A stretch of DNA of 64,000 nucleotides from Polytrichum commune (Eukaryota > Streptophyta > Polytrichopsida > Polytrichales > Polytrichaceae), in contig OX485806.1 in the NCBI GenBank assembly GCA_950295325.1, forward strand, positions 27,344,001-27,408,000, in the 5' to 3' direction. Below, piece by piece: positions 41,381 to 52,500 of this stretch. The notes under the pieces were generated by a model. The model was not told where the DNA came from and ran no database searches. It saw nothing but the letters and a program-made list of their open reading frames with translations. The first letter of the stretch is position 1, and each line of letters starts with the position of its first letter. The translations under genes and the position numbers were made by a program.

Positions 41381-44293
41381 CCCTCCTCCCCCTTCCTTCC
41401 CCTGTTACCGTTTGGTTTAACGGAAAACGGTTATAACCATTTTCCGACGGTCCTCCCCCAACCGTCATAAATCCGTTGTAACCGCTACTTCCGGTCCGTT
41501 AGGTATCTTGGCGCGTCCGTTACTTGGTCCGGACCAATGGTTCGGACCATGATTACACGGTCCGCCCATCCAAATTGACGGACCGGTCATAGTACTTATT
41601 TTAAGTCGTTTTATCGCACAAGGCGGAATTAGAATACCCTATTTCCTAGTACAAGTAATTTTATCCTAAGAGACCCTATTATCTTCAGATAAACAAGGTA
41701 AAATACGGAAATGGAATCCGTATTTCCGTATTTCCGTCTTTCCGTCGAATTTGGACTCCCACATGCGTTGTAATACCCCCGGAGGTTGGACCTTATTTTT
41801 TATTATTGTGGCTCTAAAATCCACTAACCAATTTCATATCTAATTTAAACCCTTAACCTACAACCTATTCTAAGCGCAGACGCACCAGCCTTGAAACCAA
41901 GACAGTCATAACTTATGAATTATGATGGTTCTGATATACACCAACCGGGTATGACTCATACCATCCTAGCTCAATGAACGGAATAACGACGATTTGATGG
42001 ACCATTCAATTCTTCCTATTTCTTTATTTAGTTATATTTAATTTTCTAAGTGGGGAAATTTGGCCTAAGTCCCATCCTTCACACAAATTCCTTCTTAATT
42101 ACTTAATTTTGTCTGCACATCCTACCTCACTACATTCATGGATTAAACATCACCCCTTATCTGGTTGATGCACCTCTTATCTCGGAACCTTCTAAGGCCG
42201 AGTGCAGGTCCTTTGAAGGACCAGTGACATCTCAAATCCTTCGGACTTCAATAATTCGAAGGGTGGTGCCACTCTACTGAATTAAGTTTCCGATTCGGGT
42301 CTCTAGCCAACAAAGGTTTACGATTTGTTAAGTGTGTTTACACTGGATAGATCACGAAATGCAACTTAATGGGACTAGGGTGACGGACAACCTGTTGCAC
42401 AATCTTCATAGATTGGGGCCATTACTCCCAATCCATGGGACCAACAATACAATAATGAATTCGCGGGTCATTAATCCCACCTTTCCACCAACAACATTCA
42501 AAGTGGTCATGTCGGTTATTAATTCGACTTACCACATACAAAACTTGCTAATAAATAAAGCTATTACCACAAAACATACCAAAGGGCCCAAAAACAATAG
42601 AGTTGGATATTTCCTTGGCGGTCAAGTGGTTAAGCCACTTGACCTTACGAGATAGGTGAGTGGATTTAGGGATGCATACCTTGGCCGCACTCTCTTCAAC
42701 CCTAAATGGAAGGCTAAGGTTAGTTAGTTTACCTCAATTCTCCTTGATTAATTAGGCTTGATGTAGGCCGAGCCGCTACCTTCTTCCTTGCTCCATAGCC
42801 CGGACGTCAACCTTGCCTGCTTTCTTGTAACTAGTTTGATTGTAAGGCTTAGATTAGTTAACAATTAAAATATCAATTGTTTCGTTTACACTGTAATTTA
42901 GGCCTAAATATAATACAATTACTTAGTGCATGTGATTATCTTTCCAACGATCTAGAAATCACTTTAATCGGGTAAGAAATGGAAAAATTATGAGGGTTGG
43001 AAGTGCGAGGTCAATTCAACCGATCTGTCCAACCTACCAATTCAATTTCCAACTTTCAACTTCAACAATTCATAGTAAATTCATTACTTCTTGGATTTGG
43101 GCTTTCCTTACACCATTGAAAATCTATTAACAAGATCTAACTAGTAAAAAATATAATATCAACAGGTTAATCCAATATGAATCCAGCAGACTCTATTTAA
43201 TGTAACAGTCAACCAAGAAATTGCAAACTACATATCCCACCTTCAACAATTCATATCTAATTCAAATCTTATTCAAATCAAACGTTCTAAATAAAAATGG
43301 AAATGTAATAAAAATACATATTTAAAAAAAAAATATGATTAGCAAGTTCAGCCAAGATAAATCTAGTAGAGTCTCTGTAATGCAGTAGTCAACCAAAAAA
43401 TCTCAACTACGTATCCCGCCTTCAACAATTCATATTTAATTCAAATTTTTTAGTCCAATCAAACATTCTAAACAATATTGGAAGGCTAGACAAAAGTTAT
43501 ACTTGGGAAAAATATAACTTTTCAAAATTAAAATTCTTATTGGGCTAGCAGGTCTGATCCAGCAGCCGCTACCTAAAGGACCACCTTGTATTTCTATTCC
43601 CTCTTTGAAAATCCATAATTAATTGCCACCTTAACCAAATTACGAATGGGAAACGGCTATGAATAGCTATAGGAAATCTCTTTAAGAAAAAAATAATAAA
43701 TAGTTTGTTCTAGCCCCTGAACTAAGCTTTTAGGGCATTGGAAGTTGAGGTCTACAATGCCTCCACTCGCAATTCTACAATCCAACCTACCTTTACAAAA
43801 AAAATGAAAAAACAAATTGGTCTGTTGATAAACACACATTCTAACTAGGAAAGAAAGTAGAGGAATTTCTCAAGCCTTTCTTTTAGGCCATTGAGAATAC
43901 ACGCTAAAAGATTTTTCCTAACTATATTGAAGCACAGTTTCGCCCAAGCATTAGAGGAACAGAGAGAGACTACAAAGTGAAAGGAGGGGTTTTTTAACCC
44001 TCTCAAAAAATGGTTAAACCCTTCCACCACCGGCTCCATTCTTCGAACTTTTTTCCGAAATTTCGGTTCGGGGTTTCTTCCCGGTTGAGGTTGCCACCCT
44101 CTCACCGAGGTGGCACTGATGGGAAACATTAGAATATTTTTAATTTTTTGCCATCGGGTTGATAAAGGGGCAAGTAGGTAAGTGGCCCCCTTGTTCTCTT
44201 TCCATTTTTCTTTAAAAGTCTTCAAGCCGATTTCATCTTCTCACACCAAACACCTCCAATAGTCTTGTATGGCCCCCATTGACTAATAAACTA

Positions 44294-44383
44294 ATATTTG
44301 CTTAGCTAGCATCTACTATCATTTGCTTAGCTAGCATTTACTAACATTTGCTTAGCTAGCAGTTTTTACTAGCTAGCATATTT
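44294..44383. repeat. Short tandem repeat TTTGCTTAGCTAGCAT
   Basis: Three copies of the word lie at about 44,296, 44,323 and 44,346, followed by a partial 'actagctagcat', with 8-10 bp spacers. It is located near the right border of the LTR-like insertion in the hAT remnant. Confidence 0.75.
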
Positions 44384-45263
44384 TTTCTACTTTGCTATTT
44401 TCTAGCACTACTTAGTTTTCATTTTGACCTTCGTTCTTCTAGGCTAAATTCTAAATGAACCAATTTTTCACTAAATTCCCTATCAATTATAACTTTTAAT
44501 GCTAACATCTTCACTAAAAGTGATCCCGCAGAGTGGTGGACCATTCTAAGGGTTCACACCAAGAAAACAAGTAATAGACAAAAAAAACCCTCTATAAAAG
44601 TAGCAAATACAATAAGATGCCATGTTACGGAAACATTGGTTGATTCGTCAATCATTAAACAAAAAAATAAATTTCTCACCCTATCTAAAATATTTATTGC
44701 GATAACATAAGTGATAGCAAAAATCATTTCAGAACATGTTTTTTCATTATGATAAAGTTTATCAAACAGAAGGGCTTTACAACACAACAACAAAACGCAC
44801 AAAAATGAAAACTTGTGAATGACACACTTATGAAATATGCCGCCCTAAACAAACATATCATGGCTTCATCACAAAGCCGATTAACGGAAGTCACTTGTTT
44901 TTTTAAAGTTTGTTTTCTTCCAAATTTTTTCTATGTTAGTTTTTTATGTTCTATTGATTTTGCATGATCTTGTAACCCCGAGATTTTAATATTTAACGAT
45001 CAATCTGTGGCATACAAATATTTGTCTCCCCCTTCTTTAAAAGTTTTACAGAAAACTCTTCCCAATTGTCTATCAAAGTGAACCCAGTCATAAATGTCAA
45101 ACCAAACATCCTTCTATTCGAATTGTTTTTTTTGGATATCATTCAATTGATTACTTGAGCCATGATTATTTTGAGAAATTGGAGAATCGGAGACTTCCAC
45201 AATATATGTGTTAGAGTTGATTTTGGTATATATGTCTAACAAATTTCTTTGCCTCTTAGCCAT

Positions 45264-46875
45264 TATAAATGTTTTTTTAAAAATTGGAACAAAAATGAAG
45301 TAACCCATATCCTTCAAACGTGGAGACTTTAGAAAAATGCGAAGCGGATCACACACGATAAAGGCGTTGCAGAACAGATGTTTGGATCAACCTTCTTCTT
45401 TGTGCTATACAAATTAACTACAGCATAAGTTGGATTGCCACCAGGTCTAGCCTAGTCATTCTATCTTGCAAATCAAACTCAAAATTTTCGAGGTGAAAAG
45501 TAAAAAATTTCACAAAACCTTCCATAACGAAAGCAATTGAGAAGCAAATCAATTATTGATATTTATACCCGCCTTCATTGCCATATCCAAATCTGTACAC
45601 TCGGAATGTGATTAGAGTAGTCTGGTTTCAACTCCATTCATATTGTATATTTTTAAAATTAGAGTTGCATCAAACATAATGGGTTGAAAATAATCAGCAT
45701 CAAATTTCTAATTGTGATTGCAGAAAGTATCTCATGACAGGGCCCACTGCTATAGGAGTTAAACAAGATGTGTGATTTGAAGGGCACCAAAATCTTCAAA
45801 TACTTACACTGCTAGGGTGGTACATGTGGCGAGGCCTTTCTACGAAAGGATGTAAAAAGCTGTGAAATTAATTCAATTATTCAATTGGTTATCAGACTGA
45901 TTAGGTTAAAACAACATCCACTTGTAACAGCTCTATATTATAATGATGATTTTTTTCAATTACATGGAAGGAGTGTTCTTTTGCGCCATTTGAATCTTGT
46001 ATTAAACTCCTATCAGTTTACTATCGTTGACATTTGTGACTTGCCTGAAGTGTCTCTTATGAATCGACTTGCTATAGTTCTTCCTGTTGTTAGGTGATCT
46101 TAATGTCTTGAAGTTTTGAATGTATGTTCACTCTGCTTTTCTTATATAAAACGTAGGTGTGAAAGACCCAGATATCAGGAGGGTAGTAACCACCCAACCA
46201 AGACAGTGGTACCATGCGTATCAGATAGCTAACTTACATATTAGTATCAATGAATTGTTTTATCTTAACTTTTCGTGTCGTTCCTATGTTGAGTCATGAT
46301 TCTATACCACTGGTTTCGACAATGAGAATAGGTTCGCGTTTTACAGTATCAAGAGCAGGTCATTGCTTGCAGTATAAACCTACCTCAGTGGTTTGCTCAT
46401 TTTCTATATCGTGGTTTTTAGCCTACTCTATTAGGTGTCTGTGAGAGTGTGATTGCAATAAGAGATCAAGCTGAAAAACGGAAAATAATTGAGGCAATCA
46501 GGCAGACAGAGGAATTACCAGAAATGGTGCACAATCAGAATGCAGATTTCTAAGCAAGAGTGATGAGAAGGTTCTTTAGGAGGTCTCTGCTTTGCAGAAG
46601 GTGTGCAGTACAACAAGGAGCAAGTGACGAGATCCAACGCGATGTGAGTAGGTGAACGAGTGAACAAATCTGATACTCCGATGCAGTTTTGTGAGCAGAA
46701 GGTTGTGCAGGTAGTCCGCTCTTCGCGCTAAACAGGACGAGCAAAATGTGAAGGTCAGAAGTCGGGGAGCAGTTGGAGCACTATGGCGAAGGACGAAGGC
46801 GGAGGCGCGGAACACTGTGCAGATTGCAGAGGCGAAGCACACATTGGGCGGAGGACAGAGGCGGAGCACTCTGCA
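45264..46875. other. Flank of the hAT remnant, no gene seen
   Basis: The part from 45,264 to about 46,550 is AT-rich and unassigned; a 70-codon frame at 45,885-46,097 is unrecognised. The part from about 46,740 to 46,875 is GC-rich with repeated 'ggcggag', 'gaagg' and 'gcagag' words. It may be an extra part of repeat R that copy A has lost, which would move the insertion border left of 46,740. Confidence 0.4.
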
Positions 46876-47329
46876 GAGCAGCGGAGGATGGAGGTGCCGC
46901 CGCGGAGCAAGTTGCCGTTCATCTTCGAAGCCCTGACCTGCATCCCTCAATACCTGCCTGCACTTTGATAACCATGCTCATGACCCGGAGGGTATCGGTT
47001 ACCATTTCCCGGGTATCGGCTAGTATTTGAATACTTCTTCCGGCTGAAATCCAATAACTCACAAGAAGAATATTCGGCTACATTTCCGGGACATTTTCTG
47101 GTCCATCGGCTAATTGCCGGAGGATTGAAATTACAGTCGGATTGCCATCCGATGGTTGAAAATTTGGACCAGTCATGAGGGGAAATCCATTGGCTGATAA
47201 TGAACTAGCCGTTGGTTTTCCCCAACCATTGCTCCAGCGATATTCTGCTCAAACTGAGAGAACTCTTGACACTTGGACAAATTCTCCGTGCCCATGCCAT
47301 CCTCTCGGCACCCATTTTTGTACTGTTGT

Positions 47330-48067
47330 TCAAAGAGATTCTTCCTCACTCCCCCCTCCAACTATTTGCGCGGAGTCACTAGGCTCATTTTTAGAACTTC
47401 TTTGGCCCTTGGCAATCGCACCTGTTATTGCAGTTGCCCGAATTCCTTGCACATTCGAGCCTTCTACCCATTCTTTCTTGATCTTGACATCTGGCATAGA
47501 ATTAGCGTGTGGTGTCATTTAACACAAATTGTGAAGATTTGGCCTCCTGCCAATCTTCAGCCTCACAAATCTCAATGTCGTCATCACTGTCAAGGTCTAT
47601 AACAGACGATGAGGGTTTGGGATGTTCTTTGGAAGCCTCTGCTCTTTGCTGTGTTTTACTTCAAACTTCACGACAGTAGGTGAGAGTTTAGCATGTTCCT
47701 TGGGAACTTGTAATTCTAGCTGTGTATGACCATCGACCTCATGACTTTCATTCTTCACAACAGCAGGTGGATGTTTTGCATGTTCCTTGTAAAACCTCTG
47801 CTCTATATATGTTGTGTCTGCTCATGACTTTCAATCTTCACAGCAGCAGGTGGGAGTTTGACATGCTCCTTGGGATTCTCTGCGTTTTGCTCTGTATATA
47901 TGGCGTATAGTCTCCGATCTTGCATGCTCCCCAGTACTGGGCACAGAATTTGTTCCATGTGGAGACGAGAAATCCCCTGTGCCCATGATTGGAATGCCAT
48001 TCTTATAGACTTGAACAAGCATCCTCAACTTTGGAGTAAGAGTGAAGACGACGACGTTTCCAATCAA
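47330..48067 (-). pseudogene. Decayed coding stretch with V-K-x-E repeats and a SIM-like motif
   Basis: Unknown protein. On the minus strand a repeated unit reads 'PKEHVKLPPAAVKIESHE' (about 47,850), 'KEHAKHPPAVVKNESHE' (about 47,770) and 'PKEHAKLSPTVVKFE' (about 47,690). Then, in a shifted frame, come 'KEHPKPSSSVIDLDSDDD' (about 47,600) and 'DVKIKKEW' (about 47,480). V-K-I-E, V-K-N-E and V-K-F-E fit the psi-K-x-E SUMO acceptor consensus, and VIDLD followed by acidic residues fits a SUMO-interacting motif (both known motifs). The units are in more than one frame with stops between, so this is a pseudogene or an exon set whose splice sites I cannot place. The upstream part (48,067-47,900) reads 'LRMLVQVYKNGIPIMGTGDF'. 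Confidence 0.4.
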
Positions 48068-49044
48068 CGCTATGTGTCGAATCGGAAACGCTATGTGGCT
48101 GATTTTTCACAAAGTTTTTGCATGTCCATGTCCAAAAACCTTGAATTGAAAGGCAAAAAAAATTGCAACCCGTCTCAAAACTGGTAATTTCTAAACCAAC
48201 ATGTCCATGGAAAGGTTAAAGAAAAAACAACCCGTCCCAAAACCGGTTTGAAAATGAAAATACCCATCCCGCAAGAGGTATAAATAAGTCTCCACCAATG
48301 TTGATAAAAAATTAGAAAAAAAACAAAACACCGAAAGATGTCGACATGTGACTGGTTGCACTTGGAAACAGTAGGATCTTGACAAATTATGCCTTCAATG
48401 TTCGTTACTTATTTGTCTTTTACTGTCGATTCTCATCTTTCCAGTACACCCCATTCTAAATTTTGTGGTTGATGAATTAATGCATGCAGGCGTGGCTTAA
48501 TAACGGAATGCCATCTCGGAGTTGCAACCGAAACAACTTAGTGAAAGTGTTGAGGTCCGGCCTAGATGTGTCATGTTAGGCTAGTGGAGCGTAACGGGGG
48601 AGGCCCCAAAGGAGGGGCAACCCAAGTGAGTCCCAAAGTAGGTGGGTCTAGTGTAGGTCAGGTCCTTGGAGGAGAGATCCAAGGTTGCTAACGGACCACC
48701 TAGGAACGACAACTTTGGGACTATGCCAAATTTGAAGATGCATTGTGGGGGTCACGCCCTAAGGTAAACACAATGCCGCACCATAGAGGATGGCAACTTG
48801 AGAATTGTTCTAGAATGCTCAAGAACACCTCAATCGGAGGTGTGAGCTAGGAGTTATGGCAATTTGAGTGGGGCGTTGTCCCGGGACAACGCCCTGGTAC
48901 AGCAGTGGCCTGGGAGTGGCTTCTGGGACTGCCAAGGTTTGAACATGCATAACTTCCTCAATACTTGCCCAAATGGGGCAAATGAGGAGTCTATCTACGT
49001 GAAACGTAGATGAAGATGGAGTGGTGCCTATGAAAGGCATACAA

Positions 49045-49581
49045 AACTTCCCTCTGATCCCACACCTTGTGAGGTGGTTCGGGTCTCCATAAATTACTGC
49101 ACAGTTGAAATGGCAAGCCATGCACAAAAGTACAGAAGGTCTTGTGTGGCATATCGTGTACTCAAGAGCATGGAAACATTTCACAACAACGATGGGTGAA
49201 TTTGGGCGGAGAGCAATGGACATAGTTATTGGTTTGTTTGTGGATGGTTTCAACCCCTTCACCACAAACCTGTGTTGATGGAGCACATGGCCGGCATTTG
49301 CATGTGGGTATAATCTTCCACCATATATGACCACTAAATAATCTTTTGTGTTGCCATTGGTGTTAATGCCTTGTCCAACAACAGTGAAAGGCAAAGAATT
49401 TGATGTATACATGCAACGATTCATGGAGAAGTTGAAGGATGTCTGGGAGCATAGGAACATTGCATACAACCACTCTATGCTTGTTGGTAAGAGATGCTTC
49501 ACATTGAGGGTAGGTGTAATGACACCTATTGGGGACTATCCCAGTATGGGCATGAAATCTGGTTGTGCAAATACCACATGA
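49045..49581 (+). pseudogene. CACTA (En/Spm) TNP2-type transposase fragment
   Basis: A single reading frame carries, in the family's order, 'NFPLIPHLVRWFGSP', 'YSRAWKHF', 'VDGFNPFTTNLC', 'WSTWPAFACGYNLPPYMTTK', 'FVLPLVLMPCP', 'KEFDVYMQRFMEKLKDVWEH' and 'GDYPSMGMKSGCA'. These match the TNP2 landmarks FPLKPRL, AWKHFD, DGFNPF, SxWPV...YNLPPW, LxIPGP, DVYLQPLIDEL and DFPAYGxLSG. The frame has three stops (after SP, NLC and TTK) and then ends. No CACTA terminal repeats could be tied to it. It is a fragment of roughly 180 codons, long dead. The open 227-codon frame on the opposite strand is its shadow. Confidence 0.8.
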
Positions 49582-52500
49582 AGCAAATCGGTACAGAAGC
49601 TACACTAATAGGAGTTTATAATTTGTTGATTGATCCTGTTACTAAGAGGCCAGTTCTGGACAACAGTGCATCTATCACTATATTCGTTAATTTGGGACTT
49701 TTTCGGCATTTTGAGATAGTTACAAATATAAGAACATGGATAAAATCACACAGATATTGGAGAATGTTGTAAGATGCAAATACTTTGAAGTGGGTGTTCA
49801 TATCAAGAACCCAATTAAGAACTCATATCAAGATGGTTTAGGTAGGACGACCCAAACATTAGACCATGTTGTTGTGGTTCATATATTAATTTGAGACAAG
49901 AGAAAGTCTCAAATTAACGAATATAATGATTCTTGTGCGCTTTACCCAGGATTTACAGAACTCATGGCACAGTGAGGGCCTTGGAATTTGAAATGATGAA
50001 ACCGGCACAGACATGCAATTTCCATAAGGTCAGCTTCTAGCTTCGTCAAGGCAATCTCGGAGATTAATCGGAGGGTTTGGGAACTTACAGCCATGGGTAG
50101 CTCCGTGCACGAGCTGAGCATGTTGAGAAGAGGAGGAATGCAATCGCATTATTGGTGCCATTATAAAATGATTGGCATCCTCAGATATTATCAAGTAGTT
50201 GCATTAGTTTCCTAGAAATCAAAATTTCGTAACAAAATTGGCTGCACGGTTTGGGAATGCGACCGCGAGTATTTAATTCGAGGATTGGCAATTCTGAAGC
50301 TGTGTAAGAGGATACACACTACAAGTCGATGTGATATGTCATTGTCTGTTTGTCTGAATTAGCCGTGGCAGTTGACACTTGAAGCTTGTTACCAGGGTGC
50401 AGGAGGCAAATCATGGGAATACCATGTGCCACAGAAAGTGAAGGAATTTGAAGAAAGGAGACGTCGACCATTTTACCGATCGTATGCTCATGACCAAAGT
50501 GTGAAGGATAAACTGTTAGAGAGGGTAGGAAAAAAATCGTTTTAGGGTTGTGGTTGACATGATCATTCATGTCCCGTATGGATTGGCGTTTGAAGGGGTG
50601 AAAGCAGCATTCAAGAAGGATGATGGAAGAGAAGACTCCTACTTACCTGGGCGGGGTCTATCTATGAACATCAAGGTAGATGGCCTGGGGGAACCTTCCC
50701 CCATTGCACTAAGGGCCGGGTTACTCTAGTATCTTCCAATGGGAGGCATACGCGTCATAATTTATGGCAGTGAGAGCTCGCGTTCGCGCGGCTCCCTCCC
50801 AATGAAAATGCAATCAGGAAGTCGTGTATCTTTGATGGGATGTATAAAGAGAGTCTGCTTGTATACTTGTTACTTCGGAAACCTGAGAGTTGTGTTACTC
50901 TTACTTGAATGTATCTTACTTTTAATGTGCTGGAGGAAATGCATTTCAGATGCTGGTTGACTACAAACGATCATGGTGGTGGTTTTGAGATTTCAGAGAC
51001 AAAAAGGAGTTGTGCTGGCGACATCGGAGTAGGGCTTTAACTTGTCCAGGCTTTCAAGCAGATAGTATGAGTTGCAACAATTAATGGAGCTCCTTTGCTT
51101 GTTTGGTCCTCTAATTAATTGACGCGAGCTACCATGCACTTCAATGATTTTGCAAAAGACTTTGAACTCTGTACAGATAAGGCCTTGTAAACAGATGTGA
51201 TGACAATGTTCACAGAGCTACAAATTACAAGCTTCCAATCCTCTTTGCAGAAGTCGTATGCCATCTCACAAAATAAAGTGAATTTACTAGGATCTATTGT
51301 CAAGATGGTTTCCATTGACCACCCAGTTGCCATCAGTTTCATAGCAAATCGATCTCAAGGAAAGCTTTGCAATAGACCAATAATGCACTTTTGGGCACCA
51401 CAATTACACCTAAGATTTTGTGAACCAATTCAGTGGAACTCACTGATTTTTTGCACACCATTTTTTAAACACTTATGGCTAGGCATTTGTAAGTACATGG
51501 ACTTCACAATGATGTAGAATGAAATCACAAGGCGGAAGCATTCACTGTTTTGGACTTGAAATTAAGTGGAATACATATAACCCTCTTGTTCTCCTCTAGC
51601 TTCCTCTTCTCATTTCTCTTGAACCATGCAAAGGGCCAAAGCACATGAACAATTTCTTCATGTTTTCTCAAACATGATCAACATTCGTCTCAAGGATGAG
51701 CATTTTAATATTTCTCATGCATGGTGTGAGGGATGGCATCAGTGTAGCCCAAAACAAAGATGCTTCTCATGAAATTAAGCGTTCTTGGAACAAAGCTGTT
51801 GGGAACAATTCACCGGGTGCATGCTCCTCAACATCGAATTCTGTTTCTTTTTGGTAATGCCCGATAAATGTAGGTGGCGAAATATGTCATCATCCTTCTC
51901 CAGGAGCAGCTTTACTCACAAAGTGAGATCACATAGAGGATTGAAGGGTTTACAGGTATTGAAGCGGTGCTTTCATTTCTTCTTCAGGGAACAATTTTAG
52001 AGATATTATACAGTGGACACGAGAATTAAGTGAAAAGACTGATCATATATCAACATTAAGCTTAGGTCACCAAAATTGGTTGCAAGAGAGATGGAGAACA
52101 TAGAATATTCCATCAACTCAATGGGATCTTTCTTTGGGAGTTGGTACCCTGTATAATTCCATTCATTGTTTTGCATACAAATTTTTTTCTACTTGTAATG
52201 CATGCTTGAAGGAAACGTTCGACTCTGAATGAAGAGCAACCTATTTCGGTTGTTGAGGGCCAAACTTATTGAAGAGTAGCTCTTGGCATGCCATATTGTG
52301 TTTGGAGCCCCCAATGAACCGATATGGAATGTTCTTCGTTCAAACCTCCACACTAGCTCCAAACATGCATCAGAAACTTCTTGAACAAGGTGTTGTATGC
52401 AAAACAACCAACTCATGACCAAAAGTCATTTTGAATCAAAGGATACCTGTAATGAATGGAGGGACACAACATCAAGCGGAAAGTTACATTTTATATACAG

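Larger units (their letters stand above)
37702..41763 (-). mobile_element. 4,062-bp element with LTR-type ends and 5-bp target duplication
   Basis: The left end TGTGGGA and right end TCCCACA form a 7-bp inverted repeat with the TG...CA termini of LTR retroelements. Each side is bounded by TGCGT (37,697-37,701 and 41,764-41,768). The match extends by chance or otherwise to a 9-base direct repeat, ATGCGTTGT. No second LTR copy can be found inside, and there is no reverse transcriptase, protease or integrase. The interior has one long gag-like frame (41,168-39,066), a TATA-like ATATTTAAGG on the minus strand at 41,371-41,380, and a diverged direct duplication downstream of the frame (about 38,170-38,390 and 38,440-38,640). 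Words CCGGA and TCCGG recur throughout. Confidence 0.75.
37640..44540 (-). mobile_element. LTR-like insertion inside the hAT remnant
   Basis: hAT coding sequence stops at about 44,550 and resumes at about 37,630. With the inner 4-kb element removed, the intervening DNA reads, on the minus strand, '...cctccgggggtattacaacgca' joined to 'tatttaattttcc'. It includes a region (about 43,600-44,220) that looks like retrotransposon leader. Diverged internal repeats with 'ccttcaacaattcatat.taattcaaat' occur at about 43,060, 43,240 and 43,420. No pol genes are present. I suspect a solo LTR or truncated Ty3/gypsy-type element; the exact borders are not resolved. Confidence 0.45.
36232..45263 (-). pseudogene. 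hAT transposase remnant (ZNF862-like), split by insertions
   Basis: hAT transposases cut and paste DNA. In minus-strand order: 'MAKRQRNLLDIYTK' (45,263), a decayed TTF-type zinc finger ('WVHFDRQLGRVFCKTF', about 45,075, one cysteine missing), 'FCLMIDESTNVSV' (about 44,660), then a break. The frame resumes at about 37,610 with 'GASIMVGKNNGIA', 'STHRLAHRTNLAALEASK' and 'CKELSVEIDTLIND'. A 296-codon open frame (37,260-36,370) ends in the dimerisation motif 'CERVFFVQNTIKQKLRN'. A stop TGA replaces the Arg of the usual RNRL (probably CGA to TGA), and 'TPNLESMMRVAIEGP' follows to 36,232. Frameshifts at about 45,114 and about 37,270, several stops and about 6.9 kb of foreign DNA show that it is dead. 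Confidence 0.85.
33340..47225 (-). repeat. Dispersed repeat R, copy B, split by nested insertions
   Basis: The minus-strand order of copy A is recovered in three pieces: 47,225-46,876, then 36,115-35,801, then 33,381 to about 33,340. Removing 36,116-46,875 (10,760 bp) and 33,382-35,798 (2,417 bp) restores a sequence collinear with 10,385-11,092 at high identity. Copy B is thus the host of all mobile elements between 33.4 and 46.9 kb. Confidence 0.8.

Noticed and set aside
43845-44225. 126-codon minus-strand frame resembling a retroelement product
   Set aside because: It looks like retrotransposon leader or LTR sequence rather than protein: no gag or pol motif, and the composition is that of the surrounding LTR-like DNA.
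48819-49502. 227-codon open frame on the minus strand
   Set aside because: It is antisense to the TNP2 transposase fragment, whose plus-strand frame matches a known family; the minus-strand product resembles nothing.
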